Origin: Blasia pusilla
Lineage: Eukaryota; Marchantiophyta; Marchantiopsida; Blasiales
Assembly: GCA_050084515.1 (NCBI GenBank)
Contig: CM114275.1
Coordinates: 23,808,001-23,872,000, forward strand
DNA: 64,000 nt
Direction: 5' to 3'
Under the pieces are notes generated by a model. It saw nothing but the letters and a program-made list of their open reading frames with translations. It searched no databases and was not told where the DNA came from. The position numbers and the translations under genes were made by a program. Below are positions 1 to 11,519 of the stretch, piece by piece (within the stretch, counting starts at the first letter, position 1; each line of letters begins with the position of its first letter).

Positions 1-2
1 TG

Positions 3-2420
3 ATGCGGAAGAAAGAGAGTGGTGACAGAGGATGTCTGTCCCACTTCGAAGTTAAAAGGTTGTATCTACATCCTCATGTGGCGAAAATCACGTATGAACA
101 CATAGCACATGTCGATTCCAATGGAGATCCCTGCCATGAAATGATAAATACGAACTGTATAAACAAGGCAATATTACAAACCATGCATATTTCGGCTCCA
201 TTCAGGGAGTGGGTTATATCGAGACTGGAGCTTAAGTTCACCCCCCAGCAAATCATCACCGAGCATCGAGAGATAGTTCAAAACAGAGTGAGGCGAGGTG
301 GTGCTATTCCCGTACACACAAATGGTGCTTACCTGACTGACACAGAGATAACTAACATTTCCGAGACATTTCTTAAGGGTCGACTCGCACTCCAAAAGCT
401 AGATGAACATGCTGTTCTCATGTGGAACAAGCGATACGAACACAAAGTATTCTTCTACGAACAGCTGCCGGCAACAGATAACAAAGGCCAAGCGGGTGGG
501 TCATCATTTGTGATCGGTATTCAAACGACCTGGCAGAAGAGGAAGATGCTGAACACGGGTCATGACACTCTAGTTCTGTGTGAAACTACATACGGTTCTA
601 ATAAACTTCAGGTGTGCATTCCCCATCTTCCTCAATTACAAGTACATTTTGTTGACTGTCGTCATGATTACCTAGTCGCCGGTTGCCCAGTCTCCAGTCG
701 GATTCACGCTAATGATCGGTACCGGGCCATGGATTGAATGTGTAGTATAAAGTGTTCACCATTCTTGTGGTGGATCCCTACTCCAATGGAATCCCAGTTG
801 CTTGGGTCATCACCCCCAACATCGACATCAAGAAGCACGACACAAGACCTTGGATGGAGGCCCTCCGGCAGTCCATCAGAGATGCTGCGCCCGATTGGAA
901 GCCCCAGTCTTTCGTGGCGGACAATTCTTCGTCAAGCATCAAGGAGATACGGTAGCTTTTCCTTTGGGGGATGTATGAATAAACAGCTCTGACGGCCGTG
1001 TCTCATAGTTTTGCAGTCAGCTTTCAGACACAGAAGTCGGTTGCTGCAACGGAGGACTCACCGTCAGTACCTTGTGGTTTGTTTGCAGGCCCGTCTGGGG
1101 TGAGAAGATCCAGGTTTTCTGCTCCCTCCGCCGCATAAAAAGGGCTTGGAGAAAGAAGCTCACGACTCATGTGAAAGGATGGAGTACAAGAACGATGCTG
1201 TTCGAACGATTGGGAGCAATAATGGACACGACTTATGCACCACATGTTTCTCAGAGGCACCGCATACAAGGGATAATTGAATTGGTGGAGGAATTGTTTG
1301 CCGAGTGTCTAGATTGCGAGCATTTCATCGATTACTTCCAAAAGGAGTGGATGGATGCCAGGAAAATACGCTCGTGGGCGAAGTGTTTAATCGACTTTCC
1401 AAGTGCAAACATGCAGACCAATGCTGCAACTGAGAGCTATTTGGCGAACTTGAAGAGAAGAAACCTTTGCTGTAAAGACCGTTTGGTTGGACGGAGAATC
1501 AGCTGGCTGCTGGACTCTCTCATTTGCGATGTTGAGCCACAGTACCTCTACCTGGAGCACATGAATGAAGAGAGAAGCTCGAGAACTGTGCACCAAGAGA
1601 AGATCCTCCGCGGAGTGTACCATCGAGCAAGGTAACCAACTACTCACATGCAGTCTTCGGGTCTTGTGTAAGGTCCATCCCTAAACCTCCCTTGCAGCAG
1701 CTCCAGTCCACAGTGCAGACATGTATGAAGTTGGCTATCCTCTGTGGGTGATGGTTTGTCTGCGACAGATCCATTCCCGACGACTATGTGGAGCTGCCCA
1801 CTTACGGGCATGAGCCAGCCAAAGTGAGGAGTACATCCAAGCCATACGTGGAGTACCTCGTCTACAACGGACATCACGAGTGGGCCTGTTGTACATGCGC
1901 TTGGTCTCGGTTGGGCGATCTGTGCAAGCATGTCGTGAAGGTCGTGCAGATGTACAGTGCTCGTAATGCTCTTGAAGGAAGGGAAGTGCAAACCACCACC
2001 AAATCGGAGTCGTCTGCTCGCAAGCTCCCCACCTACAGCGTGCATATGATGAATCTCCAAGCAGCTCGAGAAGAAGGTCTCGGGATGTCAACTGCGCAGT
2101 CCAACTACTCCACAGCAACAGACAAAGTCTCTCTGGCACCTCTCGCACCACTAGAGAATGATGAGAGCTTCTCATGCGGCGCATCGACGACTATACAGAC
2201 GGCCGCAGAGCAGCCACAGAGTGATGAGGCTGTCGGTGTGGTGGAACTGAATAAAGAAATCGCATTTCAGGAGGCTGAGTTGCACAACATGCTGGCTGAT
2301 AACCCAGCCTTGACTAATAAGTACTTGATCTTATTTCAGGAACTCAAGAACGAGCTGATTCGAGAGAATCAGGATTCAAATAGCCCAGAATGCACAGAGA
2401 CTTCCATCAACAGCTCGTGA
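3..2420 (+). CDS. Mutator-like (MULE) SWIM-domain transposase-type protein, 5'-partial
   Basis: Four exons join in phase: 3-611, 746-951, 1089-1631 and 1769-2420, giving about 669 aa from the first Met visible. Every intron is GT-AG, and the protein reads without a stop. The first Met need not be the true start, because the gene may continue left of the window. An N-terminal Cys/His-containing segment is followed by a MULE/FAR1-like DDE core. Its first acidic position is Glu in LCETTYGSNK, where Asp is usual. The second is in FVADN and the third in TNAATESYLANLKR. A SWIM zinc finger follows (CCTCAWSRLGDLCKH, CxC...CxH), and the C-terminus is low-complexity and helical. Family members cut and paste DNA or, when domesticated (FHY3/FAR1 type), act as DNA-binding regulators. 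Clean splicing with an altered first catalytic residue is compatible with either domestication or recent death. Confidence 0.8.
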
Positions 2421-5400
2421 TGTAATAGGTGTTGTAAATTAGTAACAGTAGGGCCATGGACGGGCACAGCAATAATTTCGCATCGGAAGGGCGTCCTAAA
2501 TTTGGCAGTGCTGCACCTGCAACCCACACGCCCATCCCCATTCTCCCCTCCCCTCGAGTTTCTTAAGCCTCATTCACCTGTCTCGCTGAACGAGGTCAAC
2601 AACACACTGTTGATCGACGTGTCTCATCAAACAAATGGCTGAAATCGGAGGGGCTGACGCCGACCTCGCAAATGAAGAAAGAAGACGCACAAGACATTTC
2701 CTCGTCAATAGCACCATCCAACGGGGGCATGAGGTGTTTGGTGTCCAAGCCTATGATGGCAGTCCTTACTCGTAAGTTCCGTCTCTCTCTGTTTGATTCA
2801 CCGCAGAGCAAGACTGCTGCTCGTGGTTTTTGGGATTCGAATTCAGGTAATGTAGATAGTGTTTGTTTCTCTCTGTTTGATTCGCTTCCCAAAGCTGTCG
2901 CACGGTACTGTCGATTGTGGTGTGTTTGATTCACTGCTGCGTGGCTTATGTTGAGATCACCTTATTTTGAGTCTAAGTCCATAAGATCGTTCGAATTTAA
3001 TTTTATATTTAGGATCGAATTTAATTTTACATTTTGGATGGATGCTTCAAAATTACACATCTGAGCATGGCAAGGGGCACTAGCTAGTATTAGAAAGAGT
3101 CATTTTTGCCTTTCATGTGAGAAAAATCGGGAAAAACCTCATGTCCAAGTTAAAAAAATAACTATCTTCCCTAATCCCAAAGAGAAACATTTTAAATATG
3201 AATATGTTGAATGCAATATTATCAACATATATAAAAATAGAAATGTTTGAAATTTCAATGGTAATATACTATCACATTTTGTATGATGATTCGACATGTT
3301 GAATCACATGTTGTATGACTCTTCGACTATCACATGTTGTATATCTTCTCTGGACAACTTGAAATTTTTTGTGTGTAAAAGAAGAGAATAACATAATTCA
3401 AAATGTTCGCACAATAGTGAATGTCCGTGGTTAAAGAAGAGTCGTCTTTGCACCTTCTATATATAAGTTAAATGGAAGAAATAAATTATTGGAAGCCAAA
3501 GGTGTCACAACAAGAGGGCACCCCAAAAACAAGATGTCAAATAAGACGATGTTTATGGCCCCTACTACAAGTGTGTAAATTACGCATTTAACTCTCGTAG
3601 CAATAAGGTGTTTCGATGAGTAGAGGAAGGGCATGGCATCCGCACCACCTCGTTGCATGCATACATGGGCATAGGAATGTCGTAAGATGCAACCTCCATC
3701 GCTCCTTCATGTTAGGGATTCCCGATAGTTTTGTCGATGGTTTGTGCCTCCCATATCCCTTGTATAGGAAAACCTTTATGGCTTTGAGTTTTCCTAGGTC
3801 TACTAGGTTGGGCATCTTTGCCCGGCTCTTTCTTTTGCCTTTAGTTTTTGAGTTTTCTATCGTCGTTGAGGTTGTTAAATGTTGCAATCTGCAATGAAGC
3901 GAAATCGGATCGATCATCTCCACCAATCAATGTTTGGGTGAAGTTTTCCTTATGTTTAGCAACGATAGTTTCATAACACGTTTTCTTTTTTTAGAATTCA
4001 GCATTGGGGACCGGCAGCCACTTCCGTGTGTCAATGGAGGTAATAATCAATTTTGGAAGCATACTTTATTTTTGATTGAACTGGACACCTGATGATTGTG
4101 TCAATACTTGCATCAATCCAATCGGAGGCATAGAATTCAGTTTCGAGTAGTGTGCAGCTTGGATTCTCTCTGTTACTACCGTCGAAAAGTTTTGATTGCC
4201 GTTGCAGAGTAAACCTGGCAGAATTCATTCGTTCAGCCATTGTTTCCTACGCGGTACTTGATTCCTTCTCTGTTGCATTCCACTTGTTTATGTTAGGAGG
4301 AAACAATGGTTTGCAATCCCAAGATATTATCATAACATGAAGCAGGTGTGCGTATCGGAAATTACATCACTTTCATCTAAGGGCGGTTGTTGTTTCTTTT
4401 TCTATCTCTATTAAGAAGGCATCAATAAAGTGATACGGACAGAGGTGCTACTACAACGCCACCCCTGTACTTGGATAACAACCCACATAGAGGGGTCTTC
4501 TCCATTGGGTCTTACAAAGGTGGTCCCCTCCATTGCGTTAGCACTACATTTGGCATTTTAGCATGCCCAACATACATTGTAGTCTAGCTAGTCGAGGCAT
4601 CATCGCACTCGTTGTTTCTTAAGCACCCGCTATCGATTTTCGGGAAAGTTCCTTGCACTAATTCAAACTTCCCAAATGATTGAACACGAGTAGCGACCGC
4701 TCAGGTACTATGTCATGTTTGCCTCTCTTTCGCATGTCGCCTCCATATTCCATATGTGCCCACTATTCTAGTTTTGCAGGCTATTCTCATATTTTCTAGT
4801 GTGCCTAACGTATCTTTCATGGGGGAATTGCGTGGCTGTGGATGCGTTCACGGCTCAAGAGTTTTTCGAGACTTGGTATGAACTACTTTAGGTCCAAATT
4901 TGTGTAGCTTACTATGTTTCTGCTAGGATTAACTGTTATCTCAAGGGAATTACTTGTACCCCTGCTATAAATTGAGGTTGCATATGCAAAATAGGATTCT
5001 TGAAGATTTCACTACTATTTGAGGGAATAGGTGTTTGCTCATTTCAGAGAGGTGTGTTGTGGCTACAATAGTGGCCTCAGCCTACAGCCTCTATCTTCTT
5101 GTCGTTTGTTGACAAATTTGAGTAATACATAACAACATGATGGTGCTTTGCAAGAAGCTTTGATTGTGAGTATATACATATGGAGTAGGAGCTAGGTGCC
5201 CACAGACTAGCATCGTCGGGAACGGAAACATAAAAAGTCTTACTATCAGTAGTGGAAACCCGGTAACTAAACCCCTAGGAGTTGCAATGTGACCCACTCC
5301 TCTTCAAACAAAAAGGGAACAAGGTGGCTACACAAGGAGGGTAGATGCTCAAAATGATAAAAGGGCTCTTTCATAATTTGAGGAGGGATCTAGATGTACA

Positions 5401-5637
5401 TTACGTAGTTAGTGTTTTCTAGACGGTGGGTAGGATAATGTGAAGTCATAAACGAGTTTTTTGACGATATATATTATGTGAGCAAGTACAGCTCACAAAA
5501 AAGTGGAGCACACCGATACATTTTCCTTCTCAAAAAATATTGTGGAAATAAGTAACTCTAAAAGACCAACATGTCTGGGATGACTGTTTCCTAATTCAAT
5601 TATCGCATTGAGAGCTAAAGTGTAACTGCCTTGCACG
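2421..5637. other. Intergenic region with no gene recognised, apart from one orphan exon candidate
   Basis: AT-rich DNA follows the transposase gene. Short open frames occur on both strands, but none shows a recognisable domain or a consistent splice structure. A GC-richer island at about 2.5-2.9 kb contains the orphan exon candidate listed separately. Near 3066-3090 there is a short sequence ending in CTAG that resembles a Helitron 3' end, but no partner end was found. Confidence 0.5.
2635..2771 (+). other. Possible orphan first exon (about 45 codons) with a strong splice donor
   Basis: An ATG at 2635 opens an uninterrupted frame that runs to a consensus donor, C|GTAAGT, at 2771/2772. The peptide begins MAEIGGADADLANEE and ends near GHEVFGVQAYDGSPY. 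A possible 41-nt second exon follows, after CCGCAG at about 2808 and up to a GTAATG donor at about 2849. No further exons or homologous family were recognised. It may be a gene fragment captured by or left from a mobile element, or a short plant-specific gene. Confidence 0.25.
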
Positions 5638-5933
5638 TGTCACATATGAGTAGCCGATAGGCCGAGATCTATCATGGATAGGGTATAGGAGCCAGCAGAC
5701 TATCTTGAGTGTAATTTGCCCCGAGGTGTCCGATGAGGTTGAGGATAAGTCCGTCGTGTGAAGAGCGTCGTTTCTAACAACTTTCTTGTTGAGGTCTTTC
5801 ACAGCCGGGTCAATTGTTGAGCAGGTCACTCGCCCCTGGTAACGTGTGCGCGCAGGTTACCAAGAGGATAGCTACTTTTAGGGGAAGAGCCATTTGGATC
5901 TTTCCAACCCTATATAAGGGTGGAAGATGGCTT
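5638..5933 (+). repeat. LTR A, left fragment (U3 to TATA and hairpin)
   Basis: It begins TGTCACATATGAGTAGCC and closely matches the copies at 12212 and 22055. It runs through the TATA-like CCCTATATAAGG and stops inside the conserved hairpin just downstream. The matching remainder of LTR A, to the terminal GCACGACA, lies at 11520-11858 on the far side of element 1. The outer flanks share CACG (5634-5637 and 11859-11862), which could be a 4-bp target duplication. This would be a solo LTR A later split by element 1. Confidence 0.65.
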
Positions 5934-5945
5934 CCTTGTCACAAG

Positions 5946-6458
5946 TTATGTCCTTTTCTTCACCATGTACCAACGTATGTGCCTATCTTGCATCCATTTG
6001 AAGTCTCGTAACGCCTCTTGCACGTGTTCAAGATCTACCTCCGCAATCCAAGTTGCCTCTTTCATATGGCAGCCTTTCCACTTGACCAAGTACTCGTACT
6101 TTGTGGCTCTACGTCTGGAACGCAGAATGGTCTCCATCTCAAACTCTGGTTCCTCATTTCTGATGACCGGCTGTGGTCTCAACACAATCCTTCGTTCCGG
6201 ACGCACATTGTCTTGAAGACACCTATTCAATAATGACACATGGAAAGTCGAGTGAATCTTGAACTAGTTTGGCACCTCCAAAGTATACACATCATTAAAT
6301 GGCTTTGCCTTAATCACATACGGTCCAGCATACTTGGCTCACAATTTTGCAGAAAATTCCTTCGAAAGAGTGAGATTCTTTACACTCAACCACACTTGTT
6401 CCCCAACTTGGAAACTCACTTGGCGCCGACTCTTGTTAGCATGCTTAACATACCTTAG
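5946..6458 (-). pseudogene. Element 1 integrase C-terminal region and chromodomain
   Basis: The minus-strand frame 6239-5946 contains a chromodomain with YEYLVKWKGCHMKEATW in its centre, followed by a helix-like segment and a TAA stop. Upstream, at about 6240-6458, a broken frame encodes the SH3-like integrase tail that normally precedes it. Chromodomains at the end of gypsy integrases bind methylated histone H3 and direct insertion to heterochromatin. The chromodomain core aromatic residues (Y, W, W) are visible, so this module is the best preserved part of the element. Confidence 0.8.
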
Positions 6459-6507
6459 TTGAGCCTTGGGCAAGACTTCTTCTCACTCTCTCTTGTCATT
6501 CCTGCAT

Positions 6508-7300
6508 TCACCCTAACAAACCTTCCACTGTTGATTGACGAGTGTGTGCCGATGTAGCGCCCCTCGAAAGGGCCAAGTCAAGAGGCCCTTCTGGTTCTCT
6601 TTGATACGCCAGAAGAAACGCAGATTCTTCAATTGCAGAATGCTTGGTGGAGTTGTAACAATACTCAACCATACTTAGCCGCTTTGCCAAATCTCATTGG
6701 TCCGCACTCACGTAATTCCTTAAGTATTGGTTCACGACCGAGATTACTTTTTCCGTTTTCCCATCCGTTAATTTGAGGATGGAAGGCCACACTAAAGCTG
6801 AGTTTGGTCCTGAACCTCTTGAATAGATATTTCCAAAAGCCACTGGTAAACTTTGGATCTCGATCGGACACAAACCTCCTAGGCAATCCATGAGCTCACC
6901 ACCAACTATCCAGGAACAATCGGGAATTCGTATAGGACGTTGTAGAATCTCTCGTCGACACAAAACTCCCTAACTTGCTAAACCGATCAACTATCACAAG
7001 TAAAGCATTGTATCCCTCAGATTCTGGAAGACTCATAATGAAATTCATGCTGATGGTTTGCAAGGGTCCCTCCAAGATCAGCAAAGGATGAAGTAAGCCT
7101 TGCCTCTTCACATAAGAAACTCTATTTGCCTGACAGATCATACAGGTCTTCATATTTTGAGCAACATCTTCCTTCATGTTGGACCAGAAGAACCTCTTGG
7201 CCAAAATAGCAAGAGTGGATTTCTCCCCTTTCTGTTCTGCTAAAGGTCCGTCATGATCATTCCACAAACACTTTGGTTCGTAGCTTGCCTTGGCCCACAT
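6508..7300 (-). pseudogene. Element 1 integrase core, broken
   Basis: On the minus strand the zinc-binding CMICQ and the downstream core are recognisable. The first catalytic Asp position reads Asn (ISMNFIMSLPES). The second Asp is present in FVSDRDPKF. The third (Glu) region is split between two frames around 6700-6790, indicating a frameshift. The enzyme inserts element cDNA into chromosomal DNA. The Asp-to-Asn change and frameshifts make this copy non-functional. Confidence 0.75.
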
Positions 7301-7342
7301 AGATCCTGCTTTGCTTAAACCTTAGCAAACCATGCCTCAAAC

Positions 7343-7856
7343 TTAGATTGGCGAGCTTCTCGCCCTCTTCAACTTCCCAAAGTACTCACTCACTTGCCCA
7401 TCCTTCATGTATCCTTCACGCATCATTTTTTCCGGGTCTATTTCATTAGGGAACATTGCTCTCAAGACTTGTGTCGTCGATGGCATATGCTCATGCCTCC
7501 AACTTAACGCATGTGGAATGACATTGTCTTTCCCCAACTTGTGGATTAGCTCCACATTCATCAGCGCCAAGGTCTCATGCCATCAAATTTTCTTTGGTGT
7601 TACGCGATCATGGGTCTCAAAATACTTGAGCGATATGTTATCGGTGAATACTCAAGTCTTGTGAAGTCCCAAATAGTGACGCCGCTTCCTCAAAAAAAAG
7701 AACCACCCCAAACAACTCCTTCTCATGAGTGGGACATCTCCTTTTGGTGTTGCTAAGATTCTTGCTCTCGTATGCAATAGGTCTCCCTTTTTGCACCAAC
7801 ATTATTGCAATTGCAAAATCACTAGCATAAGTGTGCACCTCGAATAGGTTGGTCAA
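7343..7856 (-). pseudogene. Element 1 RNase H region, broken
   Basis: The minus-strand frame 7856-7638 carries FEVHTYASDFAIAIM, recognisable as the start of the gypsy RNase H domain, where HTDAS is normal. The first catalytic Asp is replaced by Tyr. The downstream conserved stretch GRPIAYESKNLS is intact. A second frame, 7570-7343, continues with the connection to integrase (DNVIPHALSWR). RNase H removes template RNA during reverse transcription, and this copy should be inactive. Confidence 0.7.
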
Positions 7857-8048
7857 ACTCTGGCAGCTTCACAACTGATTCGTGCGAGAGGATCTCCTTG
7901 ACTCCGTTGAATGCCTTATCCACTTCCTTGGTCCATGTTTTGTTGGCAAACTTGGCGGTCCAATCTGTGAGAGGTTTCACTATTCCCGAAAATTTCTTCA
8001 TGTACGTCCGGTAAAACTAGATCGCTCCGATGAACCTCCTCATCCCCT

Positions 8049-8720
8049 TCACAGTGGAAGGCGGTTCTTATTGGGAAATTGCGCTACCTTCTCCATGTCT
8101 GGACTCACTCCATCTGCACTAACCACATGCCCCAAGAACTTGATATTCGTCAAACCGAACTCACTCTTGTCTACATTTGCATACAGCTTGTTCGCCTTGA
8201 GTTTCTTAAACACTGTCTTCAAATGTTGAGCGTGCTCCTCTAGTGTTTTCAAATAGATGAGTATGTCATCTATGTAGATGATCATATAATCATCTGTCTC
8301 CTTATGAAAGATGCAGTTCATCAAAGTTGTGAACGTCGGAGGCGCATTACATAGACCGAAAGGCATTACCACAAACTCGAACGAACCGTATCTCGTCCTA
8401 CACGTAGTCTTCTCTACACCCGCTTCGGAAATCTGAATCTGATAATATCCTGATTTCAGGTCAATGCGGTTGAAATACTTGGCACCTGAAAATCGATCAA
8501 AGAGGTCATTCATCCTCGAAAGAGGATAGTTGTTCCTTACCGTCACTTTATCCAGCGCCAGGTAATCAACACAGAGTCTCAACTTTCCATCCTTCTTTTT
8601 CACAAAGAGAACGGGCGGTGACTTGCTAGTTTGGATGTAACCCCTTTGTAGGAGTTCACCCAAATATTTCTTCAACTCTGCAAGTTCTTATTGATTCAAC
8701 CTATATGGCGCCTTTGAAGG
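8049..8720 (-). pseudogene. Element 1 reverse transcriptase
   Basis: The minus-strand frame 8675-8049 (208 aa) holds the palm and fingers motifs in order: [37 protein letters not shown], and the catalytic [12 protein letters not shown] near 8685 separates this frame from its N-terminal part, where a Gln codon would be expected. The YIDD box is intact, so the RT core is preserved although the polyprotein is not. Confidence 0.85.
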
Positions 8721-8838
8721 TGGTTGAGATCCGGGTATCACCTCTATCTTATGATCAACCACCGTATGTGGTGGCAACTCAATCGCATGCTCCTTAGTCA
8801 AGACATCTCCAAACTCTTTCACAACTCTATTGAGTGTT

Positions 8839-9544
8839 TCAGGGATCTCTGCATCTCACGCTCCCGTCATCCTCTACTTGTCTCATCAAGCAAATAAATC
8901 CTTGCTCTAACTCGGCTAAACTCGTCCTCGTGATGGCGTTTACCAACTTTGTCTTTCTAGGAACCTCGTGAACCAATCTGACGTGCATCCATTTTCCGTT
9001 TACCAAGATGCTCAACCTCAAAGGTCTTCGCCTCAATTCCACGTCATCTGCATCCAAGAACGTGTTCCCCAAGACTCCATTGATTCTGTCCATGTGAAAG
9101 TGTGAAATTCTCCTTCAACTCAAATACTCTACATCCCACAACTAGTCCTAAAATCAACTTTGACGTCTGATGGGACTTGCCTCCCGCAAAACCCACCGTA
9201 ATGGGTTCGTCCGCCTTGGTGATCAACAACCCCAACGTCTTCACGATCTTGGGGCTCAAGAAGGAGTGCAAAGCACCTGTATCAATAAGCAACATCATAT
9301 CGCGATCAGCGAACTTGGATCCTAGGTAAACCAAATTGGGCGTCCTCTTGGTGACTTGGAGAGATGTATCTAGATCTCCCGCTGATAAGTGCTTAGCAGC
9401 AAACGCAATCATACTCGATTTTCTAACCTTATGCCTCACACATTCCTTAGCCATACGCCCGAGTTCGCCACAATTGCAGCAAATCACTTTGGCATTTGTT
9501 GACTTCAAGTACGACGGCCCTCTTGGATTTGAATTGAGTTCCAC
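8839..9544 (-). pseudogene. Element 1 zinc knuckle and aspartic protease, frameshifted
   Basis: The minus-strand frame 9544-9044 begins near a zinc knuckle (CCNCGELGRMAKEC) whose His is changed to Arg. It continues to a retropepsin active site, LLIDTGALHSFL. A second frame, 9093-8839, continues toward RT, so a frameshift lies between them. The knuckle packages RNA and the protease matures the polyprotein. Loss of the knuckle His is a further sign of decay. Confidence 0.75.
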
Positions 9545-9603
9545 TCATTTTCTGATGGGGCAAGAGACCCTCCGTGGTTGCGCTCACCCCCATTCCAAAC
9601 CCT

Positions 9604-10482
9604 CTAGAATGTCCCTTTATTTTTTGATAATTTCGAAAAACTTTTTGGCTCCAAGGGCTTTTTTCTTTGGACCTCATCGTCCCCAATCCACTCCGCTAGC
9701 CTCTGAAGCTCCGAGAACATATTTGGTAGCCAAGGCATATGGAAGAGGGCCTTTTTGGCGCTTGACTTGAGTCCACTTAAGAGGATCATCTTCTTTGTAA
9801 AATCATCCGTTGGTGGAAGTGAGTTCACTTGTGCACTGATCTCTTGCACATAAGCGCTAAGGGACCCGCTTTGCCACAACCTTACAAACTCCATGCCATC
9901 GTGATACTCTTGATATTCTGGAGTGAATCGGTCACCGATCAACACCTTGAACTCTTCCCGACTCAAAGTTGTTCCACCGCCTAGATGTTCTTTGCGGTGA
10001 GCCGTCCACCAGTGGAGAGCGTGATCCTTAAGGAACGTGACCACTATAGTCACCTTGTCTTGCTCCTCTGCCCTTTGTGCTTCAAAGTAGAGTTTGAGCT
10101 CCATTAGAAACTCGCTCACTTTTGGAGAACGCCCCATTCCTGTGAATGGGGTTGGAAAATTTGTCTTACAAAGCTTCTTGCCGGAACTAGAAGCTCCATT
10201 CGACTTGAGTTCAACAATCACCTTGCTCTGTTGAGCCATCTAGTCCGTCATCACCTTCATCAAATCCATCATTTGGACATAAAAGGCGAGGTCATTTGAG
10301 TTTGGAGCCGAAGGCCCCGCGGAAAGATGTGCGTTTGGGACATCCTCATGTCTGGGACTTGGCACTTCGGGAGTCGCTATCTCTTCCTCTGGCTCGCGGT
10401 TTGTCATTGATTTGTCTCTCGGCTTTTTTAGTTTGACTTGCGACTTCCTTGGTTCTTCGCCCTTGGACACCATAACCCACAC
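9604..10482 (-). pseudogene. Element 1 Gag
   Basis: Two minus-strand frames in the same phase, 10482-10240 and 10239-9604, are separated by one TAG. The second contains a typical Retrotrans_gag capsid core, with KVTIVVTFLKDHALHWWTA and a later SLSAYVQEISAQVN. The N-terminal part is charged and low-complexity. A frameshift after about 9604 leads to the zinc knuckle. Gag forms the virus-like particle in which the RNA is reverse transcribed. Confidence 0.75.
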
Positions 10483-10493
10483 ATTTGAGGATC

Positions 10494-10513
10494 AAAACCT
10501 TGCTCGAATACCA
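10494..10513 (-). promoter_or_regulatory. Primer binding site of element 1
   Basis: Read on the minus strand this is TGGTATTCGAGCAAGGTTTT. It resembles the common plant retrotransposon primer site complementary to initiator tRNA-Met (TGGTATCAGAGC). It lies 7 nt inside the end of LTR B, between LTR and gag. Its position shows that LTR B is the 5' LTR of element 1 and fixes the element's orientation. Confidence 0.6.
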
Positions 10514-10520
10514 CGTGGCA

Positions 10521-11519
10521 TGCGTCTTCTCTCCTTGAACGTTAATCTTTGTTGTTGCGGACACGTGCGTTCAATAGGACACGCTCTCAACGTTGATCTA
10601 CATCCAAACACGTACTCACGTTAGTCAGGTCTACATCAATCAGAGGTTCTAACTTTCCGAGTTCTGGACTCGACCTCTCATCAAGCTCAACCTTCTTAGT
10701 TTCGCAGTTTACAACTCATGCAAGTCTCGGTTCAGGAACCCCTAACGGTTTTTTGTGCCCGAAAGTTCCAACTTTCCAATGGACATCCAATGAGTCTCTA
10801 GCTACAAGTCACAAACATGAATTACAAGTTGGAATCCAAGTGTGGCTTGCAAAGTCCACTCCCTTGGATCAGGTTTGGATTTTATCGAGTTCCAACACCA
10901 AACTCCCGTTCCATCCCGTGCCCTTGAGACGTCGTTTGGTGCTCAAAGTGGGGTTTGTGTTCCAAGACTCCTTGGAGAGACTCCCCCTTAATAGTATTTA
11001 TGGGGATCTCCGCCCTCCCCCTAACTTTAGGGAAAGACAGTCGGGCCCCTCAGATTGGCCCTCAACCCAATTGCTCTCACAGTTGTTTGCAGCCAATATC
11101 TCAGACTTTACTTATGCGTTTGCTAAGATCTTTATTGGGTTGGAAGGATCTCAAGATAATATTTCCAAGGTGCCCTTATTTGTCCCAAATTCATCTTAGA
11201 GCAAAACTTAATGGTCCAAAACACAGTCAAATTCCCCAAACGCTAGTCGTATTCCAAAAATGGTTCTCACCTCTTTCACAACCAACCTTCCAAGACTCAA
11301 CTCATGTCAAGTCTTGGTCTGCATTTGGTCTAGGTTTCCTATTCGCGACCACTAACGCATGAAACACACAACTCAGTTTTGCATTTCATCTCTTGGATTT
11401 TTCCAAGAGACCTTTCCAAAAGCCTACCCAAAACGCGATCATCATAGCGTGAGTCCACTAGAGTTCTAATGTTCCGCTTGGCCCTATTTGGTGTTCATTT
11501 GGTTATGAGGATCCCGACA
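10521..11519 (-). repeat. LTR B, 5' LTR of element 1 (999 bp)
   Basis: On the minus strand it begins TGTCGGGATCCTCAT and ends AGACGCA, so it has TG...CA termini. It aligns over its whole length with copies at 16421-17424 and about 23062-24069. The three copies have clearly diverged by substitutions and small indels. The primer binding site sits directly inside its inner end. Confidence 0.8.

Larger units (their letters stand above)
5934..11519 (-). mobile_element. Element 1: decayed Ty3/gypsy chromodomain retrotransposon (chromovirus), lacking a 3' LTR
   Basis: Read on the minus strand, the order is 5' LTR B (11519-10521), primer binding site, gag, zinc knuckle, protease, reverse transcriptase, RNase H, integrase and chromodomain. 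This is the standard Ty3/gypsy order, and the C-terminal chromodomain places it with chromoviruses. Frameshifts and stops break the polyprotein, and at least two catalytic Asp positions are changed. No 3' LTR is present between the chromodomain stop at 5946 and the LTR A fragment. It is inserted within an LTR A copy, so it is younger than that LTR. Confidence 0.85.
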
